A stretch of 64,000 nt of DNA, taken from contig JAXRKP010001783.1 in NCBI GenBank assembly GCA_037039925.1, forward strand, positions 1 through 64,000, given 5' to 3'. This DNA is from Doris montereyensis (lineage: Eukaryota > Mollusca > Gastropoda > Nudibranchia > Dorididae). Under the pieces are notes generated by a model, which searched no databases, was not told the DNA's origin, and was given only the letters and a program-made list of their open reading frames with translations. The position numbers and the translations under genes were made by a program. This document shows positions 1-11,552 of this stretch, one piece after another (positions within the stretch are counted from its first letter, which is position 1; the number at the start of each line of letters is the position of its first letter).

Positions 1-500
1 TAGAAGCCATTAAAAGCTTTTACAATAAACCAACATGTGCAGTGATATTAGCTGGAAACATATCTGCAGAATTTGATGTAGATACAGGGGTTGTATCCTA
101 AGTCCTCTTTTGTTTATCACATTTATGGATTCAGTCGCAAAGGCATACTCAAAAATGAAGAAAATGAATGTAGGTATGAGGAAACTCAAACCAGTAAATG
201 TATCAATGCTTTCATTTGCCGATGATTTAGTTCTGTTTGGAAAATCAGAAAGTGACCTTCAGTCGAATATCAACATTATGAACAATGAACTAAATAAAAG
301 AGGAATGAGAGTAAATGCAAAGAAAACCAAAACAATGCTAGTAACTAGGGAAGCTAAAACACAAAATCTTAAATTGGGCAGTGAGAATTTAGAACAAGTT
401 CACAGCTACAATTACCTAGGAGTAATGATTAACTCTGAAGGAAAACTAAGAGAAGAAATCAGCCAGAGAATCCAAAAGGCAAGTGCAATATATAACCATC
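1..500 (+). pseudogene. RTE-like LINE reverse transcriptase fragment (left part)
   Basis: This is part of the reverse transcriptase (RT) of a non-LTR retrotransposon. The catalytic box reads FADD (near 215-230), followed by a serine/lysine-rich stretch and a YLGV motif (near 410). The same protein is encoded by the copy at 60,867-64,000, where the matching part lies at about 63,000-63,508. The frame is lost before the ATG at 110, because the conserved GVRQGCILSP-type segment is shifted. The fragment stops abruptly at 500, where an LTR element begins. The 3' end of what is probably the same LINE resumes at 5,785. Assignment to the RTE-like endonuclease-RT group is from family knowledge. Confidence 0.85.
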
Positions 501-690
501 GCCAGTGTAACACAAGATGATGAAGTACATGAGTACAGTTGGTAGATCTGATCTAGACTGACCTAGAATCTCTTTATTCAGCCTTTATATACTTATCTAA
601 GGATAAGGGGAATTAAGTCTAATAATACACATACATATAAGATGACAACAGTTACATCACTTTTACAATATAGATTATCATTCTATTACA
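501..690 (-). repeat. 3' LTR of the gypsy element
   Basis: On the minus strand it starts TGTAATAG directly after a purine-rich tract and ends ...TGTTACACTGGC. It contains a TATATAAAGG box near 584-593 and AATAAAG close by, giving a very short LTR of about 200 bp. The same sequence recurs at 5678-5784. Comparison with that copy shows the outermost roughly 12 bp (inner copy begins TGTTACAGAATG on the plus strand) are missing here. Confidence 0.8.
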
Positions 691-706
691 TCTCTTCCCA
701 CCTGGG
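691..706 (-). other. Polypurine tract of the gypsy element
   Basis: Minus-strand CCCAGGTGGGAAGAGA lies immediately before the TG that opens the 3' LTR. This is the position and composition expected for the plus-strand primer. Confidence 0.7.
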
Positions 707-1399
707 ATTGATTGTTCCTAAATCATCCAAGTTAACAAATTGATAAATTAATTTATACGAAACAGATTTAGTTTATAAAAACATTGTAAGCATATTTAAC
801 AAACATGATAAGGATGGATAAATTCACATTCACAAATTGTTCAGAGCTTGTAGTCCTTCAAACACTTTTCAGGGCTTGTGTTCAATGTTCCTCATGGGAG
901 TGTCCGTAAGATATAACTGATGTAACTAGACACTAATACTAAGTCAATAAGCAATATTATATCTAAGTGAGGTATGAAGTGACATTTGTGATACAACATA
1001 GGTAGACCAACATATAAACAATGTGGACAGATATTCTGAGACATCTGAAGTGTCCTATCTTCAGCACGATCTAAACTTCTCCTGACTTTCGTGTATTATC
1101 AAAATGAAAAGAATGGAAAAACTTAAAGGGAAGGATTTAATCATGAGCATTATTATGGCTCATATCACAACCTAACTGGTAGAGAAATGAAACGACTATT
1201 CTTGCATGACACAATCCGTGTCAAGAACACATAACGGTGAGACCATAGGGTCAAAAGAATAAAAGACGACAAGGCATAACGAGCTTTAGCCTTGTTGATT
1301 GGTTGGGGCATTGACATCATCTTCTGGATGCCCATGGGAGAAACGATACGACTTGGAACGTTGACGGTGCTCGATTTTCGTCGATATGTCCTGTTCAGT

Positions 1400-2963
1400 T
1401 CATTGTGAAGTCTTTGAACCTTTGTGGAAGCTTTTCGTTCTTCTCGATCTTGAAGGAACTGGAATCGTGGTGGGTTGTTCTCCGGCGATGGCTTCTGTGG
1501 TTTCATCCGATTCGTCAACCTGTGTTTCGTCTGCTTCTGCTTCTGTTTGTTCCTCTGCTTCCTCTTCCTTTGGGGTAGGGGGTCTTGGAGCGTTTTTGAA
1601 GAAGCTACTGTTTCTTGTAATTGTTTTGTTATTTCTTTGAGCTGTGATCATTGATCCTTTTTTCCTTGAACTACATATGGGGTTGGTTCGTAAGGAGTTG
1701 ATGGTCTTAAATTTGTTGTATCTTTGACCAAGACATTGTCACCGATTTGTATGGTTGACGGTTTGACATAGTTCTTATTATCAGCATAGCGTTTCATGTT
1801 TTCCTTTGCTATGTTATCATTTTGTCTTATGACTTCATTCATTGTGTTATCAATGGGTGATGGAGGTTCTGGTAACTTTGTTCTTGAGGTTGCGACCAAA
1901 CAAAACCTGGGCTGGCGCTAGACCAGTTGAAGAGTGAGGTGTGGTCCTGTAGGCCAGTAAGAACTTGAATATTTCTTGTTTCCAGTTTTTGTGTTCTGTA
2001 AGTGCGGCCTTGATTGCTTTCTTGATGGTTCTCATGAACCTTTCCGTCTCCGCATTGGCTTGAGGCCATAAAGGAGTGATCTTCCTGTGCTTTATACCCA
2101 TGTTTAGTGTGTATAGTTTGAGCTCGTGGCTGTTGAACGGTGGACCATTATCTGTTTTTAATTGATCTGGTATACCAAATTCGGCGAAGATTTTATCTAG
2201 CTTTGGGATGACAGCTCTAGAGGAAGGTGCTTTCTACAATGTCGACAACGGCGTATCTGGAGTATTCGTCGGTTACGACGAGCAGGTATTTTCCATTTGG
2301 TAAGTGTCCAAAATCGGCACTTATTTCAGACCATGGCTTACTGGGCAGTGGGGACATTTGAAGAGGTTCTTTTGTGGTTGTTGGTGTTGCAACTTGACAC
2401 GCTAGACAGTCTTTTACTGTCCTCTCCACAGCAGTACTCATACCGTAGAACCAAACTTTCTCATGTAGTAAAGCTAGTGTCTTAGTTTTGCCTTGATGTC
2501 CACTATGTGCGATTTGTACGGCCTGGTCTTGCAGTGATGTCGGTAGTATGATTTGCCTGTACTTCAGAAGGAGTCTGTCTGCCGTGATTGTTAATTCATT
2601 GGCGCATTGCTTCAGGGTTTCAAAGCTTCTTGTTTCTCCAGGAGGGACTCTCAAACTTTGTTCGTGCCAGTTGCCTGATTCTAACGCCTGTATGACTGCT
2701 TGTAGGGTTGGGTCCTTGGACGTTTCTAACTGGACTTGTTCTATGGTCATCGCTTTGGGGATGCTGTTGATTGCTAGGTATTGCACATATTCTTCTGCAA
2801 TCTTTTGTGTTCGGGAGCTTTGTTTGCTTTCTTTGCTGGGGTGCCTACTCATGTAGTCGGCTGGGTTGTCCTTGCCAGGTTTGAAGACAATCTTCATGTT
2901 GTATGCTTGCGTCCGCATGACCCATCTTTCAATCTGGCTGGCAGCTGTATTTTTGGTTTCCAA
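1400..2963 (-). pseudogene. Gypsy integrase and C-terminal tail (broken)
   Basis: Reading from 2963 down, there is an RNase H/integrase linker with NPADYMSRHPS, then an HHCC zinc-binding segment (HSGHQG ... CLACQ). The start of the DDE core follows (SADFGHL near 2280, VTDEYSRY). After a frameshift the core continues at 2101-1850 with the ANAETERFMRT segment carrying the catalytic glutamate. A C-terminal domain (IGDNVLVKD, 1899-1648) and an acidic low-complexity tail (1651-1400) complete it. The protein would insert element cDNA into the genome. At least three frame changes make it non-functional. Confidence 0.85.
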
Positions 2964-4045
2964 ACAGTGAGATTAGTGGGTTTGTGATCCGTGTATACTG
3001 TGAACGTTGGTGACCCGAACAAGTAAACATGAAGGTGTTCGCATGCCCACGTGACGGCTTGTGCTTCACTTTCCGTTTGAGAGTATCGTTGCTCAGTGTC
3101 AGTCAGGGCTCTACTCGCAAACTGGACAACCTGTGGAAGTTGATCTGTTCCAACTTGCATGAGGATTGCTGATACTCTACCGGGCTTGCATCCACATAGA
3201 TTTGTGTTGTTTTCTTTGGATCAAAATATGATAGGCTGACTGTCTCTTGTAGTTTCAATTTCAGAGCTTCGACAATTTCATCATGCCTTTTTGTCCATTG
3301 AAATTTGGTACTATTCTGTGATTTCCTGAGTTCATGCGTGAGGTTGCATAACCAGGAATAAATCGTGCTCCGCAAAGTTTAACATTCCCAACAGACTTCT
3401 CACTTCACTGGCATTGGCAGGGTTTGGCATCGCTGATTTCTTTCAGCTTGCTTGGGCATGGTTTCATACCTTCGGCAGAAAAGATATGTCAAGAAACCAA
3501 TTGTGGATCTCATAAACTGACATTTGCCTTTGTTCAGAGTTAGATTCTTGTCGCAAAGTCTTTCTAATACTCCTTTTTAGGTGTTTGTCATGGCTTTGCT
3601 GATCGTTTAAATACTAGGATGTCATCACTGACATTTATGACCCAGGTAATCCATTTAGGACTGACGAATTACTTCTTGGAATACTTCAGCAGTGCTATTG
3701 ACTCCAAAAGTTCAGTCTTTTGAAGCGGTATAGGCCTTTGTGAGTGGCAAATGTTGTTATGTAGCGTGACTCTTCGTCTAGTTCCAGCTGATTGTAGCCT
3801 TGATTGAGGTCTAACTTACTTTGAAGAGCTTTGCTCAGACAGCAGCGTAGTAAGTTCATCAGAGTTGGCATGTTGTGTCGCTCTCTTTTAATGGCTGTGT
3901 TTGGGGCTCTCATGTCGACACACACTCTGATTTTTGTTCTGGCTCTTGGCTTAGGTACGATTACAAGGACTGACCCATGTGTTGGTCCATTGCTTTCTCT
4001 ATGACACTAGTTCTATTTCTTTCTCAAGGTGCTCTTCAGTTGCTT
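2964..4045 (-). pseudogene. Gypsy reverse transcriptase and RNase H (broken)
   Basis: The RT palm begins at about 3925 (CVDMRAPN, then LDLNQGYNQLELDEESR, typical of Ty3/gypsy). The catalytic box, read in another frame near 3625, is VSDD followed by ILVF. This matches the (I/V)SDD variant common in invertebrate gypsy relatives rather than YxDD. RNase H follows at 3375-2964 with YVDASP and VYTDHKP motifs. Stops and shifts occur near 3695, 3500 and 3160, so no continuous product is possible. Confidence 0.82.
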
Positions 4046-5263
4046 TCACCGCATGGAAAGGGTATTCTTCGATAACGTTGAGCTACTGGATTTGAACTTC
4101 CTTGTCAATGTGTAGGTGTACTTGTAGCTCTTAAGCTTTCCTAGGGGCCTGTAAACTTCCTGATACTGATGCGGTGCATTATCAGTACCTATTTTGTTGA
4201 TGGTCGTCAGGAGCTGTAAGTCTTGACTTGTTTCCCAACCAAGGATGGGGAGATCTGTTGTGTCTACAACGAGAAAATTCACACACTTCCTGAGGCCATT
4301 GTAATTGATATCGGTTTGCAAATTTCCTAGCACTTTCAAAGGTCGTTCGGATGAGAATGGAAAAACTCTTGTGTTACATGCATCAAGACGTGGCCTAGGT
4401 TTGAGTTTTTGATACTCTTGATTTGGCAGGATATTGATGCTGGCTCCAGAATCAGCTAGGGCTTCTACCTTTTGTCCTTGAATGTAGACAGGGAAGATAG
4501 GCATTTCTTTTCTTCGAGGTCGTGACGCATAGACATAGTCGTCTGATGATTCGCTGTCAGATACATTTTTCTGTACATTCCGCACAGTATAGTTTCTCCT
4601 TGTCTTCATGGGAAAAGGCTTTCTCGTCTTTGATTTACAGACAGTTGAGAAGTGGTTTAGCTTTCCACAGATATTACATGGCCCAGCGTGAGGCCAGTCT
4701 CTCCTGCAGTTTCGACATTTCTGTCCTCGGTCTTGGGGTTTTGAGCACTCTTTCCTGTGTGTGTTTGATTGCTTGGGCCTGTGCTGATGTTTCGTGCTTA
4801 GCCTGTCACATGTTTTGACTTCATGTTCGATTTGCTTGACGTGTTTACTTGTCAACTGTATAGTTCTTGCGACTTGTAGCAGATCATGCAGTGTGAGGTT
4901 TGGGTTGCTAAGTCCCTTTTCACGAATCCTCGATGACTTGCATCCAGCTATCAATTGTGATTTGATCTCCTCTTCTGCGTTTGAAAAGTCACATGTTTGC
5001 GCAAGTTTTGACAGCTCATTGTAGAAGTCTGCTATGTCATCTGTCTGTTGCCTCGTTTGATGGAATGTGTACCTTTGGATTTCTTTGTTCACCTTTGGGT
5101 TGAAGTGCTGTGTTATGGCTTCGACTAGTGCATTAAAGTATGACCCATCATCTGCTGGGGTAACTTGGGTCATGGGAATGTTGTCTACAATATCATTTAG
5201 GTCATTCCCAGCATATGTTAAAAGAAGCAAAAGCTCTGTCGTCGGTGATGTTATATGCGACAA
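4046..5263 (-). pseudogene. Gypsy gag with zinc knuckle and aspartic protease
   Basis: This 405-codon open frame is the longest intact piece of the element. The N-terminal half is a helical gag domain (YAGNDLNDIVDNIP, HFNPKVNKEIQRYTF). It then has a CCHC knuckle (CNICGKLNHFSTVC) preceded by a second cysteine cluster (CRNCRR). Next come a basic stretch and the protease motif ALADSGASINILP, so gag and protease share one frame. There is no ATG at the upstream edge. The frame opens after a stop at about 5286-5288, so the true N-terminus is lost or shifted. The 3' end runs into decayed pol. Confidence 0.85.
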
Positions 5264-5658
5264 ATAAGTTGCTTTATCTGAGACCTATTTGTGACCACCT
5301 TGATGCGACAACATCGGATCTTGTGTTAAATCGGTCCGTAGCTCGGCAGTTGAGCTAATGCCATTATAAACAGGTATAGATTCTACTGATATAATTATAA
5401 TGGAATAGATAGCATGGATCTATGATAATAATCTGAATCTTGATGGATGGTAGTAGTATATTATAGATGCCTTGGATCTATAAAGCAATATTGGTTAGCA
5501 TCTAGATCTTCTGCATCATGATGTAGATAGCTTGATCTACAAAGAAATCTAGATCTGCATGGTCTTAGATATGAAATAAAAGATACCACATGTGTTTGTG
5601 AGTCTAGACCTTATGTGGATGGTTGAATGGAGCTGGAGATTGATGTGGATTGCTCAGT

Positions 5659-5676
5659 CCTCTTTTACTCTCACCA
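5659..5676 (-). other. Candidate primer-binding site of the gypsy element
   Basis: Minus-strand TGGTGAGAGTAAAAGAGG starts one base after the ...TGTAACA end of the 5' LTR. The opening TGG would pair with a tRNA CCA end. The tRNA species is not identified. Confidence 0.5.
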
Positions 5677-5677
5677 A

Positions 5678-5784
5678 TGTTACAGAATGGCCAGTGTAAC
5701 ACAAGATGATGAAGTACATGAGTACAGTTGGTAGATCTGATCTAGACTGACCTAGAATCTCTTTATTCAGCCTTTATATACTTA
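5678..5784 (-). repeat. 5' LTR remnant of the gypsy element
   Basis: It matches 501-595 almost exactly and additionally carries the inner end TGTTACAGAATG. It breaks off at ...CTTTATATACTTA, where LINE sequence resumes. The U3 half (about 95 bp) is therefore missing, and the break falls next to the TATA box. Confidence 0.8.
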
Positions 5785-6015
5785 AATAGAATAGCTAAAT
5801 CAGTATGCAGAGCTAAAGTCCAAGGTAAAAGACCAAAAGGCAGACTTCGGAGAAAGCGGGAAGAAGATTTAAAAGAGGCATTGAAGAAAAGAGATTTAAC
5901 ATTTTTGGAAGGAAACAGAAAATGCCAGGACAGGGCATCCTGGAGAAAGATCATCTCGGGCATCTGAACCCATACACCGAAAGGTAGAATGGGAACTGAT
6001 AAGAAAGAAAGAAAG
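5785..6015 (+). pseudogene. RTE-like LINE 3' end (right part)
   Basis: This encodes the conserved C-terminus (AAKSV-type start, KRPKGRLRRKREEDLKEAL-like, WRKIISGI). It is followed by the LINE 3' tip (GGTAGAATGGGAACTGAT) and a (GAAA)n tail. The same segment occurs at 63,804-63,994, and in reverse at 35,446 and 55,997. It probably belongs to the same LINE copy as 1-500. Confidence 0.8.
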
Positions 6016-6151
6016 TGTCACAGCCTACAAGGTAACACTTTTGGTATCTGTCTCAGTCTTGATTCAATTTCTAAGATAATATACATATTCCTTAAACTTA
6101 AAGTTCCAGTCTGCCTCCTAATCAACGTTACGTTGAGTAAGTGGCAGTTTG

Positions 6152-6441
6152 ATTTGATTTGATTTACCCATATCCACAACTAAGGTGATCTGTATTTTTT
6201 TGGTAGGATTTTTTCATTTTGCCCGTACTGTCCTGTAAACAGCCACGGCATCTTTAACGTGTACAGACTGTTGTGAACTGCACACAGGACCTCCTTTTTA
6301 TCGTCCGTCTCCGATGGGACTAGGTGTCGATCGATCTACCTGAACCAGGGGATAGATTTTCCCTCGAAAAACTAGATAATTTTCACAATCATTGATGGAG
6401 CTCGAACCCACTACCTTTTCGTTGAGAGGCCGACACCTTGC
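6152..6441 (-). mobile_element. SINE-A copy, tRNA-derived
   Basis: The tail of repeated GATTT lies at the left edge. The body carries CACGTTAAAGATGCCG-type sequence on the minus strand. The right edge holds a tRNA-like head with a B-box-like GGTTCGAGC element. Related copies lie at 16,151, 18,543, 18,998 and 53,595. The head is truncated at about 6441. Confidence 0.7.
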
Positions 6442-6587
6442 ATGAAAATGATTTATGTTAAGGTATAGTGATAAAGTATTATACTAGGTCACACAATAGC
6501 TTCTAAAAATTAAAATGAATGAAGTCATAATTATTCTTCATAATATTCAAATACAATATACATATTGATATGTATACTTTATTTGTG

Positions 6588-6781
6588 GTTGAGTTGCCGA
6601 ATGGGATCATGAGGTTTTGTGTTCAAATCCTAGCAATGCTAGGCCTGACATTGTGCTCCTTGGGAAAAGACACTAAACACAGATTTTTCCCACTCAAAGC
6701 ACATGCAAATTGGTACCAGCAAGGTTGGAAGTGAGAACCTGTGTCATGTCATGTCGAAGAGGTGATCACCTGTTCCACAAT
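6588..6781 (+). mobile_element. SINE-D copy, tRNA-derived, interrupted
   Basis: It begins with a tRNA-like head: an A-box-like GTTGCCGAATGGG, then a B-box-like GTGTTCAAATCC about 30 bp later. The body contains the CTTGGGAAAAGACAC motif seen in many invertebrate SINEs (family knowledge). It ends at ACAAT, where a TIR transposon starts. Sequence after 8,566 is probably its continuation. Confidence 0.6.
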
Positions 6782-8561
6782 CAGGGTGTCCAGCACAAAG
6801 TCAAGTGAAAATTTCCTACCTCAACACAAAAATCCTACCTAGGAAATGAAATACTCCCCCCGATGCTCGAAACGGAGAACAGCGTAAATTTTTCCAATTT
6901 CAATGTATTATTATAAATTGTTAATTAAAATCATAAAAGAATGACTTTCTAGTGCATCTCAATGAAATGAAAAGTGATCACACATTTCTTTAATGTTTCA
7001 CTTGGATTAATAATATTTCACTTAATTTCAGCATTTCCCCACATATTTCTGAAAAAAAATAATTCTGATAGCTGATAGATCTAGTAGTGATAGATCTACC
7101 CTTATCATTTCACAAAACATGCAAACAGTGCAAACATGTTTTTAAAATTTCAAAAATAATCTCCTTTCCAAAAAATAAATCAAATCCAAGAGTGACAATA
7201 TCCATAGCCTAAACACATGCACAAATACTTACTCAGTCTACCAAGGAGAAAATGAGGTTTGGAAGTCTTTTCTATAACTTGATTGAACTCTGCCAATTAT
7301 AAATCTTCCTCTGTTCTACTTTTAACCACCCCCCCCACCCCCACCAGTCTCTCTCTTTCTTCTCAGGATCAAAAACTTAAAACTAGATCTAGTTTTTAAT
7401 TAACTGCAACGTAAAACATCTACCCACCTCTTCCCCTAGTAAAAATCTCCATTATATGGCAACCACCCCACTCTTTCTTTCTTCTTCAATTAAACTGGAA
7501 TCTAAGTCTAGATCTGAATCTAGTATTACTGTAGTACATGACTGCCTTCTTCCCCCGGTTCTACCCTTTCCCACCCATGTCTACACTGTAATAGAAGACA
7601 TTCGTTATTTTCTCTTTCTCTTCCGATACCGTATGTCAAACTCAGTCGCCTCTTATTTTGCAATCATATGTTTTCACATCGACTTTCTTCACGCACTCCC
7701 CTTCCCCACCTTTATTCTGCTATCAGGCCGTGCGTGCATGATATCCATGCGATCATCCAACCTCCTCTATTCTTACTAAATACTTGCATTTGCCTTTCGG
7801 ACATCCGTAAACTCCCGAATCTCCATATACACTATCTCTCTAATACTAATACACGCCTGCGCGATTGATCAAATTAAACACGCACAAACATTCTGTCTAG
7901 CCTTCTACACACACACGTGCGCTATCGGACTTAAAATATGCACATTGCCCTCTGTCTCTCTCCTTTGACACAAACAATACAACAACATGCGCGATCAGCT
8001 TTTTAACACACACGGCATTCTTAATCTCTCCAGAGTAAAATTTAAATTGAAGAAAGGAGGCTGGGCCGTAGATGAGCAGTTCATGGTATTGTAGGGCGCT
8101 AAAACTAAAGAAAGTATTGAAAGCTTTGTGTCTAAATCCGATACTAATTCCCCCGGGCAAACTTTACAATTTTAAAGAAGGTATCGGAATCGTATAATTT
8201 CAACATGAAAGAATCGCCAAACAGCAAAGCTTGCATGACCGAAATGGATGACAAAATGATTATTCATCATCAACAAACTTATTGGCATTTTCCTATTTCG
8301 CGGTGCCAATAATTGTTCATGTCTACTTCAATTTCTGATTTTCCCTCAGGTTTGTCCTCCATTCATCATTTCCTGGTATTTTTCTTTTTGACCGGGAAAC
8401 ATTTTTTTTCGTTTTCAAGGATTTCCCTGATGCATGGAAACCCTGATTTTACTACCTGAGCTCCATTTCCTACTTGTTTTCCTACCCAAGACATCATTTC
8501 CGACCATTTCAGACCTGAGTATGAAAAATCTGACATATTTCTGACCTTGCTGGACACCCTG
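6782..8561. mobile_element. Non-autonomous TIR DNA transposon with 5-bp TSD
   Basis: The ends are perfect 14-bp inverted repeats, CAGGGTGTCCAGCA (6782-6795) and its complement (8548-8561). They are flanked by the direct repeat ACAAT at 6777-6781 and 8562-8566. Subterminal regions on both sides repeat an AGGAAAT-type motif in inverted orientation. No transposase motif is visible in the interior, which has only short open frames. CAGGG ends suggest the hAT superfamily, but the 5-bp duplication is atypical of the usual 8 bp. The family is therefore left open. Confidence 0.75.
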
Positions 8562-8566
8562 ACAAT

Positions 8567-9120
8567 GCCCTATAAACGTAAGAGGTTGTTAGAGGCTGAA
8601 GGAACCTTACTTACTGTGGTCTCCACCAAAATGCACGATCCATGTGGGTGACAAAAACAATGTGTATTTACATTGTCAATATTGTTTGGAAACTCATGTA
8701 AATTTTCTTCTTTTTTTGTTGCTGTTTGTTATCGCTTGGGGTTTGTTATTTGTTGGTTTGAGGACAAGAACCAATAGGCCTTCTCATAGATCTGTCACAT
8801 TATTCTCTCGCTCAAGACTTCAATAAGGGGGTGGTGATGGTGAAGACATTCCGAAACAATGTTTTTTTTTTTATTGGTTGACACGCTTGTATGATCTCCG
8901 TGGAGTAAAAGCGACACAAGAACTTTCTCAGATTTTCTCACCGTGAACAAAGAGAGAAAGATGGTCTGTGAAACAGACCTATCCAGTGATAAAGGGAAGG
9001 TGAGGGCAAGGGAGACCAGAGCCAAGACTAGTTGAGAGTAGTTGGTTAGGATCTAAATGGCACACACAAACACACCTGGGTGACAGATTGTGTCACTGGA
9101 ACGAGGCGAGAAGGGGGTTA
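8567..9120. other. No gene or recognised repeat seen
   Basis: This is low-complexity AT-rich sequence with poly-T runs and no motif I can name. Confidence 0.4.
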
Positions 9121-9300
9121 AGTTTATTATTCACAGGTTTGTTTGCTTAATTGAAATTTTACCCTGTCTACCATATGCAGTGATCTAAGGGTGAATTAAG
9201 AGGAAACAGCAAGATGAAAGAGAAGTGAAAGTAAAAAATTGAAAGGAAAGAAATAAAACCTACCAGCAGTATCTGCCAACCACCCACTTTTTCATAGGAA
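9121..9300. repeat. Interspersed repeat Rep-S, copy 1
   Basis: Shared text (TTTATT, ACCCTGTC, GGTGAATTAAGAGGAAACAG, then ACCTACCAG) recurs at 10,033-10,178 and 46,767-46,850, and weakly at 19,557-19,650. No ends or coding capacity are recognised. Confidence 0.55.
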
Positions 9301-9849
9301 TTGACTCTTTAAAAGTAACAAATTGAAGACAGACTTACAAATATCTGTTGCATTTTGGTGAAGTCAAGCCAGCCATTGTTGCATTTTTTGAGGGAGTAAT
9401 TTGTAAAAATCGGTTATATGAAAAAAACATGCAGTATGACGAATTGTGCATTTTGGCGGAAACTACTGTACATGTATACAACGAAACATACCATATGGCA
9501 ATATTTCTTAGCATATTGGAAGGCGAGCTACAAATCAGCAATAGGTATTGTTTGCTGATCTCAGGTGTGAATGCGTTTAACATTACTCAAGAAAAGACAT
9601 GGGGTAAAGAGAGAGACAGCCTTGAACACCAATCTGTCTCTTCCTCCATGTGCACTGATGGGGATAAATACATGCGCATTTCCTACTGCTAACACATCTT
9701 TCATATCCAATTACAACCATAACAAAATTACACCAATGACAGCAAAAAGTAAAACATGAGACAGAAAAAAAGTTTTCATTAACTTGGAAATCAACATCCT
9801 GAAGAGATTATAAAGACAAAGAACAGAAAAGTACCCCTACCATCTGGAC

Positions 9850-9956
9850 TTAAATCTCACTGTCTCTGCTTCTCCGGTTATCTGACATAGAAGAGCTTGA
9901 GTGGCTGTTTCTTTTCTCCTGGTACGTGTCAGTGCTTTTGCTTTGAGATAGTGGAG
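9850..9956 (-). CDS. Candidate terminal exon of the minus-strand gene
   Basis: A plausible 3' splice site (GGTTTCCAG) on the minus strand precedes a frame that ends at TAA (9852-9850). It gives a 34-residue serine/arginine-rich tail containing SHSSSSMSDNRRSRDSEI. The phase does not close with the upstream candidate exon at 11,475-11,552. The only phase-matched reading gives a much shorter end (STISKQKH, then stop). The exon is therefore tentative, and an intervening exon may be missing. Confidence 0.3.
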
Positions 9957-10032
9957 CTGGAAACCAAGGACAAGATTTGGTCATTTACATGAATGAGATG
10001 AATTTATACACCTACATTGATAAAATAATTTA

Positions 10033-10178
10033 TGACTTTATTTCATTGCAATTAACCCTGTCAACCTACGCAGCCATCTCAAAGGTGAATTCAGAGGATA
10101 TAGCAAGATGATGATCAACACTTGCCAGAGTTAAAGGTAAGAAGTAGGACCTACCAGTAGCATCCATAAAAAGAAATA
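10033..10178. repeat. Interspersed repeat Rep-S, copy 2
   Basis: Same family as 9,121-9,300, beginning TTTATTTCATTG and ending near GGACCTACCAGTAGCA. Confidence 0.55.
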
Positions 10179-11474
10179 TTTGTTAAACACCAATGTAAAG
10201 CGAAAATTGGACTAAGATAAATGCTCAATGAAGTCAATAAAAATCCAATGATGATGTATATCTTCAGGTACATTAAAAACACGCAGTTCTTCTAAGTTTT
10301 CATACTCATTAAAATTAACAAGATCCTGTGTAATGAAATTGCATTCGGTCACTAAAGAATAATCGGACAAAGATAAAAAAAAAACAACCCAACTATCTAT
10401 AAGAATTTTAAAGTCAAATGATATCTTTATACAAGAAGCTAGTCTCATTTTCCCTGTTAATTATGCTTATTCAACCCTTTGTCAGCAAGTCCCATATATT
10501 TGCATCCTGCTTGCGCTAATGGTGGATCCCATATATTTGAGGCCCTCTCCTCCTCTGGCAAGATAGAGCAATAGCGATGGGTCCCGTATAACTGCGCTGG
10601 TGATTCACGGAGGGGTTTTGGGAATGCCTCTATTGGTACGTTTAATCTAGAATAATCCACTTTGTTTGTGTCACTTCCATTATACAACGGCTAACCAATG
10701 AAATGTGAGCCTTTGAATCAAGTTACGAGGTAAAAGATTGAAAAGAAAAAGAATAACGAGCATGATGCGAAACTCAATTCTGATGAGCAATTGATAGAAG
10801 GCAAAATTTACACTTTCAGCTATGTTGTAGGTATCTCTCACAACCGAAAATGTATATAGATATGTTCCAAGTCTGTCAGAAAATAACAAATCAAAATTGG
10901 ATATTCTTGTAAATCAGGACTGGTAGACTTTTAGAGTAACTTCAGGGAATTTTGGTTAGTTTCTGGTCACAATCGACGGGTTTTGCCACAACATGAGAAA
11001 TCCCAATACCGATATTTTCAGGTTTCTACTATACCCAAAATTAAAACAAACAAAACACATTCCAAATCCGCCCTCACCAAACGAACTAAGCAAACACAAA
11101 TCCCAACACACTTACAGTGAAAGTGACCACTATTTCTGTCACCAGGAGCCAATTGATTTTTGGAACTTTCTGAATACTTGAACAGTAAGCTAAGTGAGCA
11201 GAAAGAAAACATTATAAATATCAAATTAAAGGCAAAATAAAAACTAAGTGTTACTTCCATGCTTACTCTTCTGTTAAAGGATTGTCTCCAAATCAATTCA
11301 TCCCCCTTAAAAAACTATTATACTAATTGGTGACAACCACTCAATCTTCCAAATCTTTTTGTTTTCTTACACACTGCTTCTTCAAAAAGTATCTCTTAGC
11401 ATTCACATGTCAAATCTCACAACATCATGACTGACAAATGTCTTTCAACTTTTCAAGAACTAATTTAAACTTAC
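10179..11474. other. Intron-like or intergenic sequence
   Basis: No recognised repeat. One minus-strand stretch (10,325-10,217) has an acceptor-like ACACAG followed by an open frame (DLVNFNEYENLEELRVF) to a stop. It might be an exon but has no supporting context. A 76-codon minus-strand frame at 10,687-10,457 shows no motif. Confidence 0.3.
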
Positions 11475-11552
11475 TGGACAAGTTTAGCCTTTTCCTGCTG
11501 CCCTTTCTCTGTTACTATGGCAAAGGCAGCTCTCTGGTCATCATCGTATTTT
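11475..11552 (-). CDS. Candidate internal exon, helical/acidic segment
   Basis: The exon is bounded on the minus strand by TTTGTTTCAG and a GTAAGT donor. Only one of the three frames is open: KYDDDQRAAFAIVTEKGQ then QEKAKLV, a charged segment of helical character. It lies between candidate exons at 12,221 and 9,850 in the same orientation. It starts with one spare base while the exon at 12,221 ends in phase 0, so either an exon is missing between them or one boundary is wrong. Product not recognised. Confidence 0.5.

Larger units (their letters stand above)
501..5784 (-). mobile_element. Decayed Ty3/gypsy LTR retrotransposon inserted in a LINE
   Basis: On the minus strand the element reads 5' LTR remnant (5678-5784), PBS candidate, gag with zinc knuckle and protease (5263-4046), RT, RNase H, integrase, C-terminal tail, PPT (706-691) and 3' LTR (690-501). 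That domain order, with integrase after RNase H, is diagnostic of Ty3/gypsy. All pol domains are split by stops and frameshifts, so the copy is dead. Both LTRs lack their outer ends. The LINE around it lacks about 295 bp relative to the copy at 60.9-64.0 kb. No target-site duplication was found. Confidence 0.9.
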
